A DNA stretch of 64,000 bases from Vandiemenella viatica (lineage: Eukaryota; Arthropoda; Insecta; Orthoptera; Morabidae): assembly GCA_031002005.1 (NCBI GenBank), contig CM061921.1, positions 171,810,935-171,874,934 of the forward strand, read 5' to 3'. The position numbers and the translations under genes are program-made. A model generated the notes under the pieces. The model saw only the letters and a program-made list of their open reading frames with translations, ran no database searches and was not told the DNA's origin. Shown in pieces: positions 47,287 to 60,700 of the stretch (position 1 is its first letter; each line of letters begins with the position of its first letter).

Positions 47287-48224
47287 TTTGTTGGAATATG
47301 TTTACTAGTCTTTCTAGAACAATTGATGGGTTTAGCGAATTCTCTAGTGACGATCTAGCATCTTTAATCAAAAACATAATAAAATTGAATATTTTTTCTA
47401 CTAGGCTTTCATTTTGAGGATGTGGTATCTCAGTATGAGCATAAGGAACATTGAGCTGTTGATTCATTGCAGGCGTATGAGGTTTGTGGTTTGAATGTCT
47501 TCTCACGGAGGGGAGGCGTATGGCACGGTTTCCATCTTGTCCGTTTGGGCCGAGTGTATCCGATGGCCTGTGATGATTGGAGTGGTGGGGCGTTATATGT
47601 GTACAGCAATTTCCTTGTATTCAGATCTGCGTTTTCTTTAGTGAATCTTGTATTTTTAAAGGATTTGGAGCCTTTAGTCCAGACATATCGATTGGGAGAG
47701 TTATTGTCATTATTGTGCTGTAAGGTACTGGATGGTTCGGGTTGATTAGAATCTACTTGCACTGTTTGGAGATGTCTATGCTTTGGAGGATCGGCTGTGA
47801 TTTTTGCGTAGCTGTGAGCCATTTCACCGTATTGGTTGGGGTGGGAGGCATATATTCTATTGATTTTTTTCGCTCGTCGTCTCTGATATTCTGGGCAATT
47901 TTTGTCAGTGGAAAGGTGAATTCCGTTGCAAAATATGCAGCATGGGTTGCCCTGAGAGGGGAAAAGTTTGTAGTCATGAGGCCCTGCGCACTTGCAACAT
48001 CTTTGTTGGCTACGGCATTGCGCTTTGACGTGATTATAGCGTAAACATTGGAAACACTGAATTAGTGGTGAGATGTAAGGCTCGACTTTGCATCGCATTT
48101 CGTAGAGGTAAACATATTCAGGAAGAACCTGGGATTTGTAGGAAAGTAAGCAAACTGAATAATCTCTGAGGGTTGTCTTCCCGTTGTTTAGGTATTTTTT
48201 AGAGAAGCATTTGATGTTAATCAC
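47273..48224 (-). pseudogene. I-LINE ORF1, zinc-knuckle half
   Basis: RNA-binding ORF1 protein. Frame 48224-47430 has YISPLIQCFQCLRYNHVKAQCRSQQRCCKCAGPH and PCCIFCNGIHLSTDKNCPEY, giving three CCHC-like knuckles, then a Lys/Arg-rich stretch and an unstructured Ser/Pro/Asn-rich tail. The final part moves to the frame 47506-47273, ending FQQNGQI. The ORF1 stop lies inside the ORF2 start region: ATGGACAAATTTAA (47286-47273) contains the ORF2 ATG and ORF1 TAA. Confidence 0.85.
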
Positions 48225-48963
48225 TTTATACTGAGTTTCAATGGATTCAGAAATTTCCTTAATGCTTAGTGCCCTCGTTTCTAATTACGCCCTGTCTTGT
48301 TGTCATAGGGGTTGGGATATATGCCTACAAGCCGATTCCTTTAAAGGATTCAAAAGCAACCAGTTGGTTTGCTGACTGCTTCGTTTTACATTCTATTCTG
48401 ACTCTGTACAATGTTAACTATTTTATCTTTTTGGTGGCTATGATTCTGAAACAAAAATTTCCCCAGCGCCATGGGATGCCATTTACCGACGTTCCCGTCT
48501 ATGCTTTCTAATATCACAATGAATGGACCACTGGCCGGTGCACTAAATCTGTTGTTAACACTGTTATTGTTCCTGGCTCGCGTGGAGTTTACATGATCGT
48601 TCACAGTTGACTGCACACTGGGAAGTGCAAGCTGCTCACCTGCTAGTACCGTTGTTCGTTTTGGCTGCTGGTTGTCTGCTGCCAACTCCATTCTGATGTT
48701 CTTGCTCACTGCGTCCCTCTTGTCTCAACTTCTTGTTCAGAGAGGAGTCGAAGTTTGCAGAAGTTCCTGTTGATGGTGGAGAGCGAGGGCGATTCTTTGC
48801 AGCTTGCTGGCGCTGATTGGTTTGTAGATCTTCCCTTAATGTAGCCGATGGTAGTGGTAGAAAGTGGTCCTGGTACTGAAGTAGGGGGGGGGGGGCTGGT
48901 CTGATATATTGAACGTCTCACATTGCTGACTGACGTTGTTGATCGGGGTTTAAGATGACTCAC
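48225..48963 (-). pseudogene. I-LINE ORF1, N-terminal half, broken
   Basis: Two overlapping frames, 48963-48706 and 48709-48386, followed by damaged sequence to 48225. The second has SGPFIVILESIDGN and MALGKFLFQN, the conserved block that also occurs in the LINE at 19.9 kb. The first is Ser/Thr/Pro-rich and starts with an ATG at 48963, a plausible ORF1 start. A G-run of nine at about 48887-48895 is a likely slip site. Confidence 0.65.
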
Positions 48964-49164
48964 TGTCGTAGCACGTTTGTAGAGCTGTTGCTATTGACTG
49001 GCCGGTATCATAAAAGTAAGGCACTTCCATTGCTATAGACTTTAACTACTGCGAAGACAAAGTTGTTTTGTCTGTCACAAGCGAAGTTAAACTAACACAC
49101 ACACTTCAAAACAGTGTTTACGAAGGCTCGCTGCGAACTGTACTGTGCGGCAAATTTCTCAGCC

Positions 49165-49690
49165 ATATCCCCTGTTGGAAACTTCAACGCCCACATTGCG
49201 TTGTGGGGTTAGACGACTGATTACCTCAGAGGTCAGGAAATTTTTAGATTATTGGAGCGAGAGGAGCTATTCATTTTCAATCCCGGCCAAATGACACACT
49301 TTAAAACTGCTTGCGTAATGTCCTCTACCATTTCTTTGTGCTATCGTTCAATTGCGGACCCCGTTGGAAGCGACCACTTCCCAATTCACAGAAATGATCC
49401 ACGAGGTGGCTGGTGTTTTGATATCTAAAGCTCAGGATCGCTGCGAAAAATCTCTGCCCCATACCGAAACAATGAATGTCGTTCCACTAATCAGGATCGT
49501 AGACAGGTCTCACGTGGTCCACCAAATTCCTGGCAACCTAACTTTGTTCCCAAATGGAAGAGAGAAGGCACGTCGAGTTATTAAGGAGAGCAAAAGAACG
49601 TCATGGCAAAACTCTACAAGCATCATTAACTATCCACAGGATGAGAAGAAGGTTGGCACAGAATTTATACCCTGTCAGGTACGGTAAATT
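49165..49690 (+). pseudogene. LINE endonuclease-to-RT linker fragment, plus strand
   Basis: One frame reads GNFNAHIALWG near 49177, FRLLEREELFIFNPGQMTH near 49240-49295, and, after a shift, DPVGSDHFPIH near 49357-49390 with the catalytic SDH motif. Later NGREKARRVIKESKRTSWQNS near 49550-49615 matches the basic linker of Jockey/I-type ORF2. Truncated at both ends and lying head to head with the I-clade LINE. Family is not the same as that LINE. Confidence 0.7.
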
Positions 49691-51589
49691 GTCTTGTGGA
49701 AAGTAGTCCAGTCCGCTCACAACAGGAATAGCGCCTAACGGGATCCGTTGTTCGCCCCGCGGCGGTGCTGAGTGTGAGCTGCCTTCACCGCTGCGTCAGC
49801 CGAGTAACGGTGTATGGCGAAATAGCGATGCGTCAGAACTGAGGCTCCTCGCAGTGCGACCTAATTACTATACAGACTGAGGTTAGCGCCGGGGCCTGGA
49901 GGGGAGGGGAGGGGAGGGACGTGCCCCCACCACCTCCACCCTATGACGTCATGGGGAAAACCACGCCAGGTTCGCCTTCGTATACCTACTCTGCAGGTTT
50001 TTTTTAAATATTATTTTTTAAATATTATTATTATTAAAAAATTTTTTCTGGTAATGATTTTTAAAGTTGTTTCTTGAAATCAGAATTTAAATGACGCTAA
50101 ACATTCTGAAGTAATTATTTCATGCTTTAAAAAGAGATTTTTTATTACTTTATATTTTTAGAGGCAAAAAACAAAATGGGGGTACGGTTTTGGGCACTTT
50201 CCTCTACTATTTTTTGAAATAAGGAAAGTTGTTATTATAGATTAGTTTTGAAGATTATTAATTATATAAAAATTCTGATCATAGACAAAATAGACCAGAA
50301 TAACACAAGTAAGAATAATGTAACATATATACCTAGTTTTCGTATCAGCTGTGGCGATCTACCAGAAACCAAAACTGTGCACAGCCGTCCAATGTGTAAT
50401 CGTGAGCGTGGAAGGACATGTGCCCTACTCGTAACAGAACCGTAGCATCCACTGTATCGTGGGAGTATTGTGTTTCAATCTGTCTGCAAAACGTGATACT
50501 ATGTTCTGTTTGATAAGTGTACTATTTGTCTCTTGAAATGTGTTGTTTACGAGATGAATATTAGAGAGCGGTGGCGCATAACCTCGCGCTACCACACTGG
50601 TGGGTAATATTGATTTAGTTAATAATATATATTTTGTGACCTCGTATATCCATTCAATCGATTTAGCATGGAATAGCTCACTTGTTTCCGATATAAAAAA
50701 TGTGCGAAAGTAGAAATGTTAAATTTATCTAGAAATTAAAGTAATTTAATTTAACAGTTTTGTTAGTACTTAGGCTCACAGCTAATGATGCTAAACGCTA
50801 ACTTTGAAAAATTGAAATTAAATTTTTGATTCATTCATGTAACTAGTACTTGTACCCAAAACCTAAAAGACACCATCCAAATACTAAAATAAAATATTAT
50901 CACCATAAGTGCTTTGCCCAAACACTTTTTTTTCTAATTAGTTCAGAGATTCATGAATTTAAATTGCTTCAACGTGAACCAAGAATGTGAAGTAGATAGC
51001 ATATTTAGCCGCTCTATACAAATTTATTTCGCAATTTATATGATTCATTTTACGAATTTATAGTTTGCAGATTTAATACTACTGAAAGCATAGTTGTAAA
51101 TTTACTGTCCGGCGATGACAAATGAACCAACTTAATGCAAATATTTTTCTAACATTAATTATGAAAATGGCAAAAGCAATCATTAGGTACCGAAAATATA
51201 ATTTACAAAAAATAAATGCAATACCAGTAAATATGTACACGTATATAAAACGTGGGCTGAAAAGCAAGTTGTATTAATAGTTTCTTTCTTAATTTTAAAA
51301 ATTTAAGTGCCACATTGTAAATAATTGAATTCAATTATCTCAGAATGAGTAATAATGTACCTCTCGTATTAAAAATTAATTTAGTAAACGATTTTTAATA
51401 AATAAAAGTTTTAACTAAACTGCTTTTTCATTATTTAGAGGATGCCACTTTAGAGTCTCCCTGCATTAATTAAAAAGGCTATTGTCGACGCTGACCCCGA
51501 AAAAATGCTTTCTAAGAAAATGTGCAAGAGGTAAGACGGCCAATTTTCTTCCTCCAGTTTGATGTCAAATCCGTACCGCGAAGCATCCT
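49691..51589. other. Spacer, no gene recognised
   Basis: GC-rich at 49700-49960, including short GGGGA repeats near 49895-49920, then strongly A/T-rich. No coding family seen. Confidence 0.5.
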
Positions 51590-51591
51590 GG

Positions 51592-51692
51592 CAAAGCTCC
51601 CTCAAAGTACGAGGTCACACCGGGATTCGAACCCAGGAACTTGAATTTTTAGAGGGATCGCTGTCTCCACGGAGCCAAGCTGCGTTCTCAGC
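51592..51692 (-). repeat. tRNA-like SINE head or tRNA pseudogene
   Basis: On the minus strand: GCTTGGCTCCGTGGAGACAG (box A-like), then GGGTTCGAATCCCGG (a good box B) about 45 bases later. I cannot fold a full acceptor stem by eye. The sequence differs from the main SINE family of the window. A tRNA gene is unlikely. Confidence 0.5.
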
Positions 51693-52740
51693 TGAAATGA
51701 ATGTAATACTATTTATGATATACTGCTTATAATCCTAAAAACCACCAATCATTTGAAATTTTTCTTAAAAAAAAAAAAATAGTTTTCGACTTCAAGAGCC
51801 AGCCACTCAACGTATATATCGATAATACTAGTTTACGTATTGTTTTTGCAAGTGTTTATTAATTTTCTGCGTGTTCACATAATGTTTCGACTATAGATAA
51901 AACAGGACTGACACAGTATATAATTAATGCCACAAATTCAGAGACTATACTCGAAAAGGTGAACCCTGCAAATTGAGGACGTTACGGCAAAACCTGCTGA
52001 ACTAACACTTTAAGTACAGTCTATTAAAATAAGGAGGCTGCTTCTCTTCCCTGCCTACAGCAGGATGACGTTCAAATCGATTTGGCCAACACATCTCTGA
52101 CGTAATCCTGCAAGAAAATAAACAAAAATTAAAGTGCAAAGTAATTAATGTACATCTACATTCAGTAATGAGAAAGCGTTTCAAGATGAGCTTTGTAGTA
52201 TTTTAAGATACTCATTACGAGTTCACATTCGTTCTGGTTGCTTCCTGTAACATACTAAAGCCAATGCCATAGAGGAAAAAAAAAAAAAAAGAAAGAAACA
52301 TTAGCTAATGTTAATGTGTTAATTCAATCAGACACATCATGAAGTTGTTAAATCCTTTGCAACAGATTGCATAGTAACAAATTCAGAATCACAACGAAAC
52401 CATTTCCGCTGATCTATAAAAATTAAATAAAGATAAAGAAAGACAACTACGCGTGCTTTGTGATTAAATGCAAGAACGCACTGTGATTAGAATATTGACC
52501 AAGTATAAACGAATTTGCTTCTACAGTGCATGGTCAGTTTATCAGTCGTCGAATGTTCGTAATTTTAACATTTCGGCTGTTGTATGGAAGTTTGAAGTAT
52601 ATTACAAAAGAAAAATTATATTCGCCAGTTACACGTCAACGAAATTTCTAGACCCGACGTCAGGGAAAAAAGAAAAAAATCTAGGTATCTCAGAACTAAT
52701 TATTGGGAAATAAAGCAAGTTGGCTGACAGTAAGCACCAA
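51693..52740. other. Spacer, no gene recognised
   Basis: A/T-rich; an A-run at 52277-52291. Short open frames have no family resemblance. Confidence 0.5.
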
Positions 52741-52763
52741 TTATTATTATTATTATTATTATT
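52741..52763 (+). repeat. (TTA)n microsatellite
   Basis: Seven or more TTA/ATT units. Such runs also end I-clade LINEs, but no LINE coding sequence is found beside it. Confidence 0.85.
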
Positions 52764-52799
52764 ACCCTCAATCCACTAAAAGTTGGTGGCAATGCCACA

Positions 52800-52965
52800 T
52801 AAATGTCCCACCAAGCCTTGTGGGTCAACGATAGCGTTGGGTAGGATCCTCGTACGGCTACCGAGATTTCTGTTTTTCATGGATTCCAGAAAACCGTAAT
52901 GGCTCCACCAAAGGGCCATGACCGAATTCCTACACGTTCTTCACCTGTATCGGAAGTTCTTTTTA
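52800..52965 (+). repeat. Degenerate SINE
   Basis: TTTCTGTTTTTCATGGATTCC, AATGGCTCCACCAAAGGGCCA and TGACCGAATTCCTACACGTTC follow the order of the SINE core seen at 36.5 kb. The tRNA-like head is poorly preserved. Confidence 0.5.
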
Positions 52966-53614
52966 CAGTGACACGATATCTCACAATGCAGACTGAGAGT
53001 TTTAAGGGCAATCAAATTTTTCAGTTGCTTGTGGAATCAAAGCAGCTAAAAACTCCTGAAGGACCGGATAATTGCAGTCTCTACGAAATGAAATGAATGG
53101 AGATGCAATACCATTCGCCCTTCAAAACTTGAAGTCTAATGGTTACTGTTGCCGCAAGATTAAGAACTGCTGCTAAAACGTCAACAGCCACTGTATGTGC
53201 AAAGCATGGTACAACAAACAAATGATTAGCTCAGTGACTACACAATTTAAGATACACCAGTGTAATCTGAACTCTCATGATACGGGTGAACACATAAAGA
53301 TTTTAAGATTCAAATAAAAAGTTAGCACAAATTTTATAACATTCAATATCGATCACTTTGTACTCAAGAAGGTAAACTGGTCGCTAGTTAGCCCTGGAGG
53401 TTGAAAGCGAACTAATAAATTAACTGTAAGTAGTTAATCAACTCGGTATAGTAGCATCCCGGGGACTTCGAGAGGAACTTCATCAATACTTAATAAAAAA
53501 CAAGACACAACTTGACATCTGAATTAAAGAGCGAAGAATGAATCTTTATCTGCGAAAATCATTAGAAGCTTTATATTTTATTAGTTTAAAACCTAGCAAT
53601 ATGTTATTAATAGA
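52966..53614. other. Spacer, no gene recognised
   Basis: No coding or transposon signal seen. Confidence 0.45.
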
Positions 53615-53830
53615 CTAAGAGTGGTGGGTGAGTGGAAACGCATTCGGGAGGACGCAGATTTGAATACTCGTCCAGCCATCCTGATTTAAGTTTCCCTAAA
53701 TCACTCGAGGCGAATGTTGGAATGATTCCTTCAAAATGCTCTGGCTGAATTCCTTTTCGTTCCTTGCCTCCAGTACTTTCCATCTCTGTTAACCTCGAGG
53801 TCAATGAAGCGTAAAGCTATAAAAAAGGCA
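53615..53830 (+). repeat. tRNA-derived SINE copy
   Basis: GTGGTGGGTGAGTGGAAACG (box A region), CATTCGGGAGGACGCAGATT, box B-like GATTTGAATACTCG, AAATCACTCGAGGCGAATG, CTGAATTCCTTTTCGTTCCTT, 3' block GTTAACCTCGAGGTCAATGA and a short A-tail. About 85 percent like the 36457 copy by eye. Confidence 0.75.
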
Positions 53831-54939
53831 ATCGCAGATATCTGCACTGCTATTAAATATTCGGCAGTCATAGGAACCTTGAATATATAGTGGATGTATA
53901 AAAATAAATGCTGGTTAAATAATTTCATGGCGGTAACTCTAAAATTTTTAAATACGGAGCGGTGTCTCCGTGTATAAGACGAGAGCTGATTTCGGAGAAT
54001 ATTTCACTAATACGCATCACATGCATGCAGTATAGCTGACTGGCTGATAAGATCTCCCGAACAGATGCGAACTACGCCAGCGGCAAAGCAAGAGGGGTGA
54101 AGCGCTGCCTGATATTATCATTACCATCAATACAAGTGCAAATTTGGAGGCGCCCTAGGGGTGGATTAGTACGCTTCATTGACGATGAGGCGTAACCCCA
54201 GGAGAACGAGGCCAGTTGGTGTAAATTCTTATTTTATAGGTTACAAGCTTAACTGGATCCGGTTGATCACAAACATTTAGTTTCTGCATTCGTGCAATAG
54301 TATAAAGTAAGAGCAGTAAACTTTCAAACCAAAAGTTTTCACAATATAAATTGTAAGGGATCTTTTAAAACCTTTGCTGATTTCGTGATGGTGAAAACTG
54401 CAACAAGATACTGGCAGGAATGATATTATTTCTTGAAGTCACACTACATTAATCCCATTATAACAGACAAAAACAAGCTATGTAAGAATCGCGTATCATT
54501 TTACATTATCACTGCATCATAGAGCAATATTATTCCAAGGAAAAAAAAAAAAAAAAAAAAAACAATACTTGGCTTAAACAGCAATATACACTTCAAGGAA
54601 ATGCAATACTTATAAATCTTTCATTTAACCACCTATGTTTTAAGCAATAAATAGGTCTCAATGAAAATTCTTAATGGTTGCTTGCCTGTATTCGCAGAAG
54701 ACCGCCTACAATGGGCATAGCCTATACATATTTACGGAATGTCCGTCAAAATGACTGGTTGAACTCATTATTCTGACAATTCATTTTTTCGCAATTGATT
54801 AACTAAACAGAGTTGTTAGTAAATAACGCTCAGAACCGTTATGTTGTAGTAATATTGAACATATTCCTTAGTTACCTACAATATTGACACGTATGGACAA
54901 ACAATAAAACGAAATCATCTAAATTGAATATAGATAGCT
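53831..54939. other. Spacer, no gene recognised
   Basis: A/T-rich, with a run of about 23 A at 54540-54562. No coding family seen. Confidence 0.5.
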
Positions 54940-55110
54940 TCTAAGTACCTCAAAACTGATGGGTTTAATGGGATTTGAATCTGTGTCCTTCCTAATGCTA
55001 GGCTAACCTACGAGGCTCGGTAACATCATTCTCTTAGAGCGATGGTTAAGGCGCTTACGTTCAAGATTCAGAGTCCCTGTTTCAAATCCTCATATGGATA
55101 TGAATGTTCA
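54940..55110. repeat. Two tRNA-like SINE heads in opposite orientation
   Basis: On the minus strand, GAGCCTCGTAGGTTAGCCTA with ACACAGATTCAAATCCC (box B-like) lies at about 54965-55020. On the plus strand, AGAGCGATGGTTAAGGCGCT (box A-like) and TTTCAAATCCTC (box B-like) lie at about 55036-55095. Only head regions are visible; the bodies have decayed. Confidence 0.45.
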
Positions 55111-55175
55111 AAAACTAAGCTTGCTCATATGAGATACGCCAGCCCGCTTCGTGTTTTTGATTCGACGTTGAACTG

Positions 55176-55865
55176 TTAAGTCCAGTAGCAACAGAGACTG
55201 TAGACCCGCATTGTTGCATCATCTGCATAAAAGAGAAGATTTAGATATTTATTCCTCTTCAACTGAATTCTCGGATAGGTAATCTGTATCCATTTTATAA
55301 TGTAATCAATGTATGTGTTTACTAGAATTGGAGATAAGCTGCAGCCTTTGTTAATCAATATCTCGTAAGTTTTCTTCGTGCCCAAATTTAATATAATTTT
55401 TGAATCTTTCGACGATTGCCCAAAGTATCTATTTATTGTCATTATGACACATTTTTACACCTATCCACACTATCAAAAGCTTTATCGAAGGCAATAAAAG
55501 CTATATAAGTTATCATATTGACTTCACGTCTCCTTTTTAGAATTCTCTTAATGCTAAAGATATTGTTATTGCACGACCGTCCCTTCTGTAACCCTAATTG
55601 TTTCTCTTGTATTTTGACTTTTGATATGACCTTTGGTCTGGTATTTATTATTTTTGCGAATATTTTAAAACTAATGCCTCTTTAATTTTTACATTCATTA
55701 CTCTGTTCCCTTTTAAAGATGGATATAACCACTGTCGGTCCAGCGGCTCGGTATTTTGTAACTTTTCCATCACTAATTGGATAGATGTGATAATCTTATT
55801 CATACAGAGGGCCTGTATATTTGAATAATTCCATGTTAACGCCATCAGAGTCACATGCCTTCCTA
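55176..55865 (-). pseudogene. Reverse transcriptase of an old LINE, part downstream of the Helitron
   Basis: Minus strand, starting at the Helitron boundary: RKACDSDGVNMELFKYTG, then in shifting frames VVISIFKREQSNECKN and ISFKIFAKIINTRP, QEKQLGLQKGRSCNNNIFSIKRIL, FIAFDKAFDSVDR (catalytic Asp), LINKGCSLSPILVNTYIDY and LLFYADDAT near 55230 (YADD intact). The sequence is the RT of an endonuclease-type LINE; clade RTE- or CR1-like, not settled. The other half lies beyond 61886. Confidence 0.85.
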
Positions 55866-56239
55866 TCTTTATATATAAAGATGAATGTATATTTGTTTGT
55901 TTGTTGGTTTGTTTGTTCTTCATACAAATCCACAGTTTTCATCCTATCTGGATGAAACTTTGCACACTTATCCTTTGAAACAAGGAGAAAAATACTCTCT
56001 ACATTTGGTTGAATAATTATCTGTATAAATAACACATGTTGTCTCATAACTTCGAAATACGGCGATAGGCAGACACGTTGTATGTGGACGTCTCCAGACC
56101 GTGTTTCCGTGTAGTGAACTGGCAGCTCAATGGTTAGTTCGCATCGAGCCGCCGTCGTGTACGGTTGCTCGATACTTCCTCAAGCGTGGTTCAGTGAGTG
56201 TATCAGTGATAGCTTTGCTTGTGTGTTAAGATAGTGAAA

Positions 56240-57702
56240 ATGGAATCGACGATACGTAAGAATACACTGAAATTTGCGTTCGACGCAAAGGAGACAAGAC
56301 CACGTGCTTATGACTTCCACGAATGGCTGTACGAAAAATTCAACTTAACAGACACGGACGTATATGGAATCCAAATGGACTTCTTGACCTATGCTGTATA
56401 CGTTAAAATGACAAATGACAACTTGTGCAATTCGATCGTAGAGAAAACTGGAGGAAAAGCCGACTACCAGAACCCAGATGGAACCGTAAGTACCGTATAT
56501 ATAAGCCATGCAGGGCTGGGGCTACGATCAGTAAGAGTATTCAATGTACCATTTGAAATTAGTAATGCTAGTGTAACGGCAGCAATCCGGAACTATGGTG
56601 ACATAATAACGACGATGGACGAAAAATGGAGTTCTAAGTTCAGATTCCAAGCAAACAATGGAATACGGTTCGTGAAAATTGATCTAAAAAAACATATTCC
56701 TTCCTATATAACGATACAGGGTTTAAAGCATTAATCATATATGAAGGACAGCCGCGCACATGCTCAATCTGCAATGAACCAGGACATCTAAGATCTGAAT
56801 ATACAAAACGACGCCCATTGCAACTTCCAAGACACAAATTGGCAACAACTGCTGCTAATATAACAGAAAATGCAACACTATCAGTGATCAATAAGGAAGA
56901 CAACACGACATATGCAGAAGTCACGGCACAACAAGACAATGGTGTAAACACACATCGCGTAATTACATCAGGAAGCGAGAAGCACACGGAAATGATGGAC
57001 AACGCGGAATACACAGCGATGGACGTCGAGGAGAACCCGGAACAGCCCAACGGGAAACAGGAAAAAAGATCTGAAGAACTCGAACAAGAAGAAGAGGAAA
57101 AGGAAGAACCTGAACAGAAAGGACAACAACAAAAAATTGAAGAGGAGAGTATCACAGACAATCTCACAGAGGTAGAAATATATACAAACAAAACCACAAG
57201 TCACCAGGCAGAAGAAGAGCAAGAAATAAAACAACCTAATGAGATGCACACGGTGGCAACCAATAACAAAGCTGAAGAAGAAATCTGGGAGAAAAGAATA
57301 ACGAGACAATCTATTAGAAGTGTAAATAAGGATGGCCCCAATAGTATAAGTCAAAACGCAGCCAAAAAACGCCGAGCCCTCGGCGAACGAAATGAAACCA
57401 ACGCTAAACCAGTTAAAAGAATAGCAGATAAAGTTGAAAGAATGACAAATGCAGCCAAACTAATACAAGAAGAAGACGAAACAACGAAAGCGAGAATAGA
57501 AAAACAAGAAACACCGAAATACGCCTACTATCAAAAGGAAGGGGAAGATGTTGTTGTTGTTTTTCGGGTTTTAGGGCGCGTCGACGACGGGGTCATTAGC
57601 GCCCTGGAAGGGGAAGAAGAAGAAGTACAAAAACCAAGTGGTACAGAAAGCTGGTACAATGAAGTAATTAAAGGCTCTGATGAAACGGACAATAAACAAT
57701 GA
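56240..57702 (+). pseudogene. ORF1 of the L1/Tx1-like LINE, one frameshift
   Basis: RNA-binding ORF1. The ATG at 56240 (MESTIRKN) is preferred over the upstream TTG at 56219. Residues 1-165 form a compact domain with YGIQMDFLTYAVYVKM and LRSVRVFNVPFEISNASV, resembling an RNA-recognition fold. One base is missing near 56720, between ITIQG and FKALIIY. The next frame carries QPRTCSICNEPGHLRSEY, a CCHC knuckle whose last Cys is Tyr. A long acidic, Glu-rich, charged coil (56990-57300) and a basic segment KKRRALGERN follow. The stop TGA at 57700 overlaps the ORF2 start. Confidence 0.8.
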
Positions 57703-60700
57703 CATCCAATCAAAGTTACAGCATCGCAACGATAAACACGAACCGAATCATTACGCCTTTCAAAATAAAATGTCTAGCGGATTACATAAAACAAAACAGC
57801 ATAGACATAGCAATGTTGCAGGAAGTAACCCTTATGGAATTAAATATACCTGGCTACTACGGAATAATAAACTACTCCAAAGAAACAATACAGGAACAGC
57901 TTTCATGATCAGAGAAGGAATTGAGGCAAAAGATACAGAAAGACTAACAAACGGTAGGTGCATTGCAATCACAATAAACAACACCCGAATAATCAATATA
58001 TATGCCCCATCAGGCAATAATAACAGAGCCCTAAGATCCCACTTTTTCAAAACAGAGCTCCCTTACCTGCTGCGTAACACTAACAGCGCAATAATTATGG
58101 GAGGTGACTTCAACTGCGTACTAAACCAAAAAGACCAAACGCCAAATTTCAATCGGTGCCGGGAGATGGCAAACCTCATTCAAGGAATGGACTTACACGA
58201 CTCATGGGAATGCATTCATGGAAACAAAATAGCGTATACATACATTTCAAGTGTCTCAGCAAGTCGACTGGTCAGAATCTACGTAACAGATACTCTCCGC
58301 ACCAAAACAACAAGTGCAAACATCCTCCCCCTGAGCTTCTCGGATCACAGCAGTATGCAATGCACTGTCAACATGCAGAGACAACCTGTTAATAGAGGCA
58401 AAGGATACTGGAAATGAAATATCTCCAGCCTAGAAGACCCGGCGCTGGATGAAGAAATAAAAAAAGTTTGGGCTGAATGTCTAAAAAATTGCAAAAAATA
58501 TAAAAACTCGCTGACATGGTGGGTCGAACATGTAAAACCGAAACTAAAACAGACCGTAATCTCTTATGGAACTCAAAAGAACTATTGGTTAAAGAACACA
58601 ATAGAATATTACTACAGATGCATCAGAGAATTATATCTAAAGCCCACCATAACTGTCAACACAAGCACAAAAATTAAAAAATACAAAGCAAAGATCCTAT
58701 CACTACAAAACAAACAAGTCAACAAACTCTTGATAACATCAAAACCGGCAGACATTGCTTCAAAGAAACTGCAACCTTATATCACCTAATACGTAGCACA
58801 AAAGGGAGGAAAAAAACATTAATTACCAACATAATTAAGGAAAATGGTGAACGCATTCAGAACGGAAGAGATATAGTTAAAGAAATTACAGAACATTACA
58901 AAAAAATCTTTCAGTCAACAACCACCAACAAGGAGGCCATCACGAGGTTATTATCTAACTCAAGAAACAAAGCAAGTGCACAAGATGCTGCCACGCTAAC
59001 AAGGATTTTTGATCATGATGAAATTCAAATATCGATTAATAAAGCAGCAAGAGGAAAATCCCCAGGGCCGGATGGACTACCCATTGAATTCTACATGCGA
59101 CATTGGCCAATGCTACGTAATAAGTTCTCAGAGGTCCTTAACAATATATGGACCGAGGCAAACCTACCCTCCGCCTTTACAGAAGGTATCATAGTACTTG
59201 TACCCAAGGGAAACCAAATCAAACGTATCGATGAAATACGGCCAATAACGTTGTTAAATACGGACTTCAAAATACTAACAAGAATCCTCAAAACAAGACT
59301 GGAACCCCTTTTGGAGAAAATCCTGGGATCAGACCAAGCCAGTGCCATACCAGGACGTAGCATCCTGAATACCGTATGCGAATATCGTGACATCATCAGC
59401 ATAACCGCAGAAAAACGCACACCAGCAGCACTGCTATTTCTTGACTTTGAAAAAGCATTTGATCGAATTGATCACAATTACCTGTTAGAAGTCATGCATC
59501 AAAAAGGCTTAGGCACCCCTTTCGTTGATGTAATAAAGAAGATCATTACAAATACACACTCGAAGCTCCTCATAAACGGACACCTGTCAGCGCCTATCAA
59601 GATACAAAGATCGGTAAGGCAAGGATGCCCACTATCAATGATTCTATATGCAATCGCAACCGATCCACTCCTCGCGAAATGTCACCAAAACTTAACAGGC
59701 ATAAATTTTAACGGGTACAAATTTACTTGTAGAGCATATGCTGATGATATTTGCATAGCCCAAACTTCAACGGAAGACATCGAAACAACGCGGGAAATCA
59801 TCATTACATTCATGGATGCAACAGGAGCCAAACTCAACCTAAAGAAAACAGCACTACTACCAATAAGTAAGGGGGTGATCCAAGCACCAACAAACACCTG
59901 GTATGAGCAAGTACAGGAACACAAGACATTAGGGATTACTTTTCAGAAGAATATTGTCAAAACAATAACCAAAAACTGGCGCATAACATTAAATAAAATC
60001 AGGGCAGTCATAAATATCCATAGTGATAGGGACTTAGATACAATACAGAAGGCTAAAATTGTACAAGTGTCTATATTGAGCAAAATGGTTTACATCGCCC
60101 AAGTCCTACCTATACCCGATTCAATAGCAGATCGGATACAGAATCTGCTAGGATGGTATGCAAGCAGGGGTAAAATCTTTAAAGTATCATTCAAAACAAT
60201 GACCTTACCTTTAAATAAAGGAGGGATAGGTATGATCAGTGTACGTGAAAGATGCTGTGCTTTATTCGTTAAAAGAACCATAACGACAGCGATGAATGAC
60301 CCAAATGGCCCAACAAATATTCTAATAAACCAAACCAAACCAGTATCTGATGAAATACCATTCAATATGGCAGAAATAAAGTACACCCTCCCGCATATGA
60401 GAAAATTCCACCTCGAAACAATCTATGCAAGAACCAAAGGATCCACATTGCATAACAAGACAACCAAAGAAATTTACAAAATAATAAATGCATCATGTCA
60501 CAAAAACAAAATCGAAGGTAAAAATCCACAGTTCACCTGGCGCAACATCTGGAAAAATATAACTAATAAAACCCTATGCTCTAAAACACAATCACTGTGG
60601 TACGACGTGGTAAACGAAAACATCCCAACCAACAGAAGACTTTATGAAATACATTTATCACCGACTGACAGATGCACAAAATGCTGAAATACTGACTCAC

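Larger units (their letters stand above)
42937..49010 (-). mobile_element. I-clade LINE, nearly complete, minus strand
   Basis: About 6 kb. The 3' end is a (TAA)n run at 42937-42960. Going upstream on the minus strand: an untranslated 3' part of about 970 bases, RNase H (43937-44845), a decayed RT (44846-46024), a damaged linker to about 46490, an intact-looking endonuclease (46492-47286), and ORF1 with zinc knuckles (47273-48963). ORF1 and ORF2 overlap by 14 bases. RNase H after RT, the TAA tail and two ORFs together place it in the I clade. Inactivated by shifts in ORF1 and the RT. Confidence 0.9.

Noticed and set aside
45642..48044. Plus-strand frames across the I-LINE
   Set aside because: Antisense shadows of ORF1 and ORF2 motifs that read clearly on the minus strand.
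56640..57354. Ser/Phe-rich and Phe/Leu-rich frames on the minus strand
   Set aside because: They are antisense shadows of the Glu/Lys-rich part of LINE ORF1.
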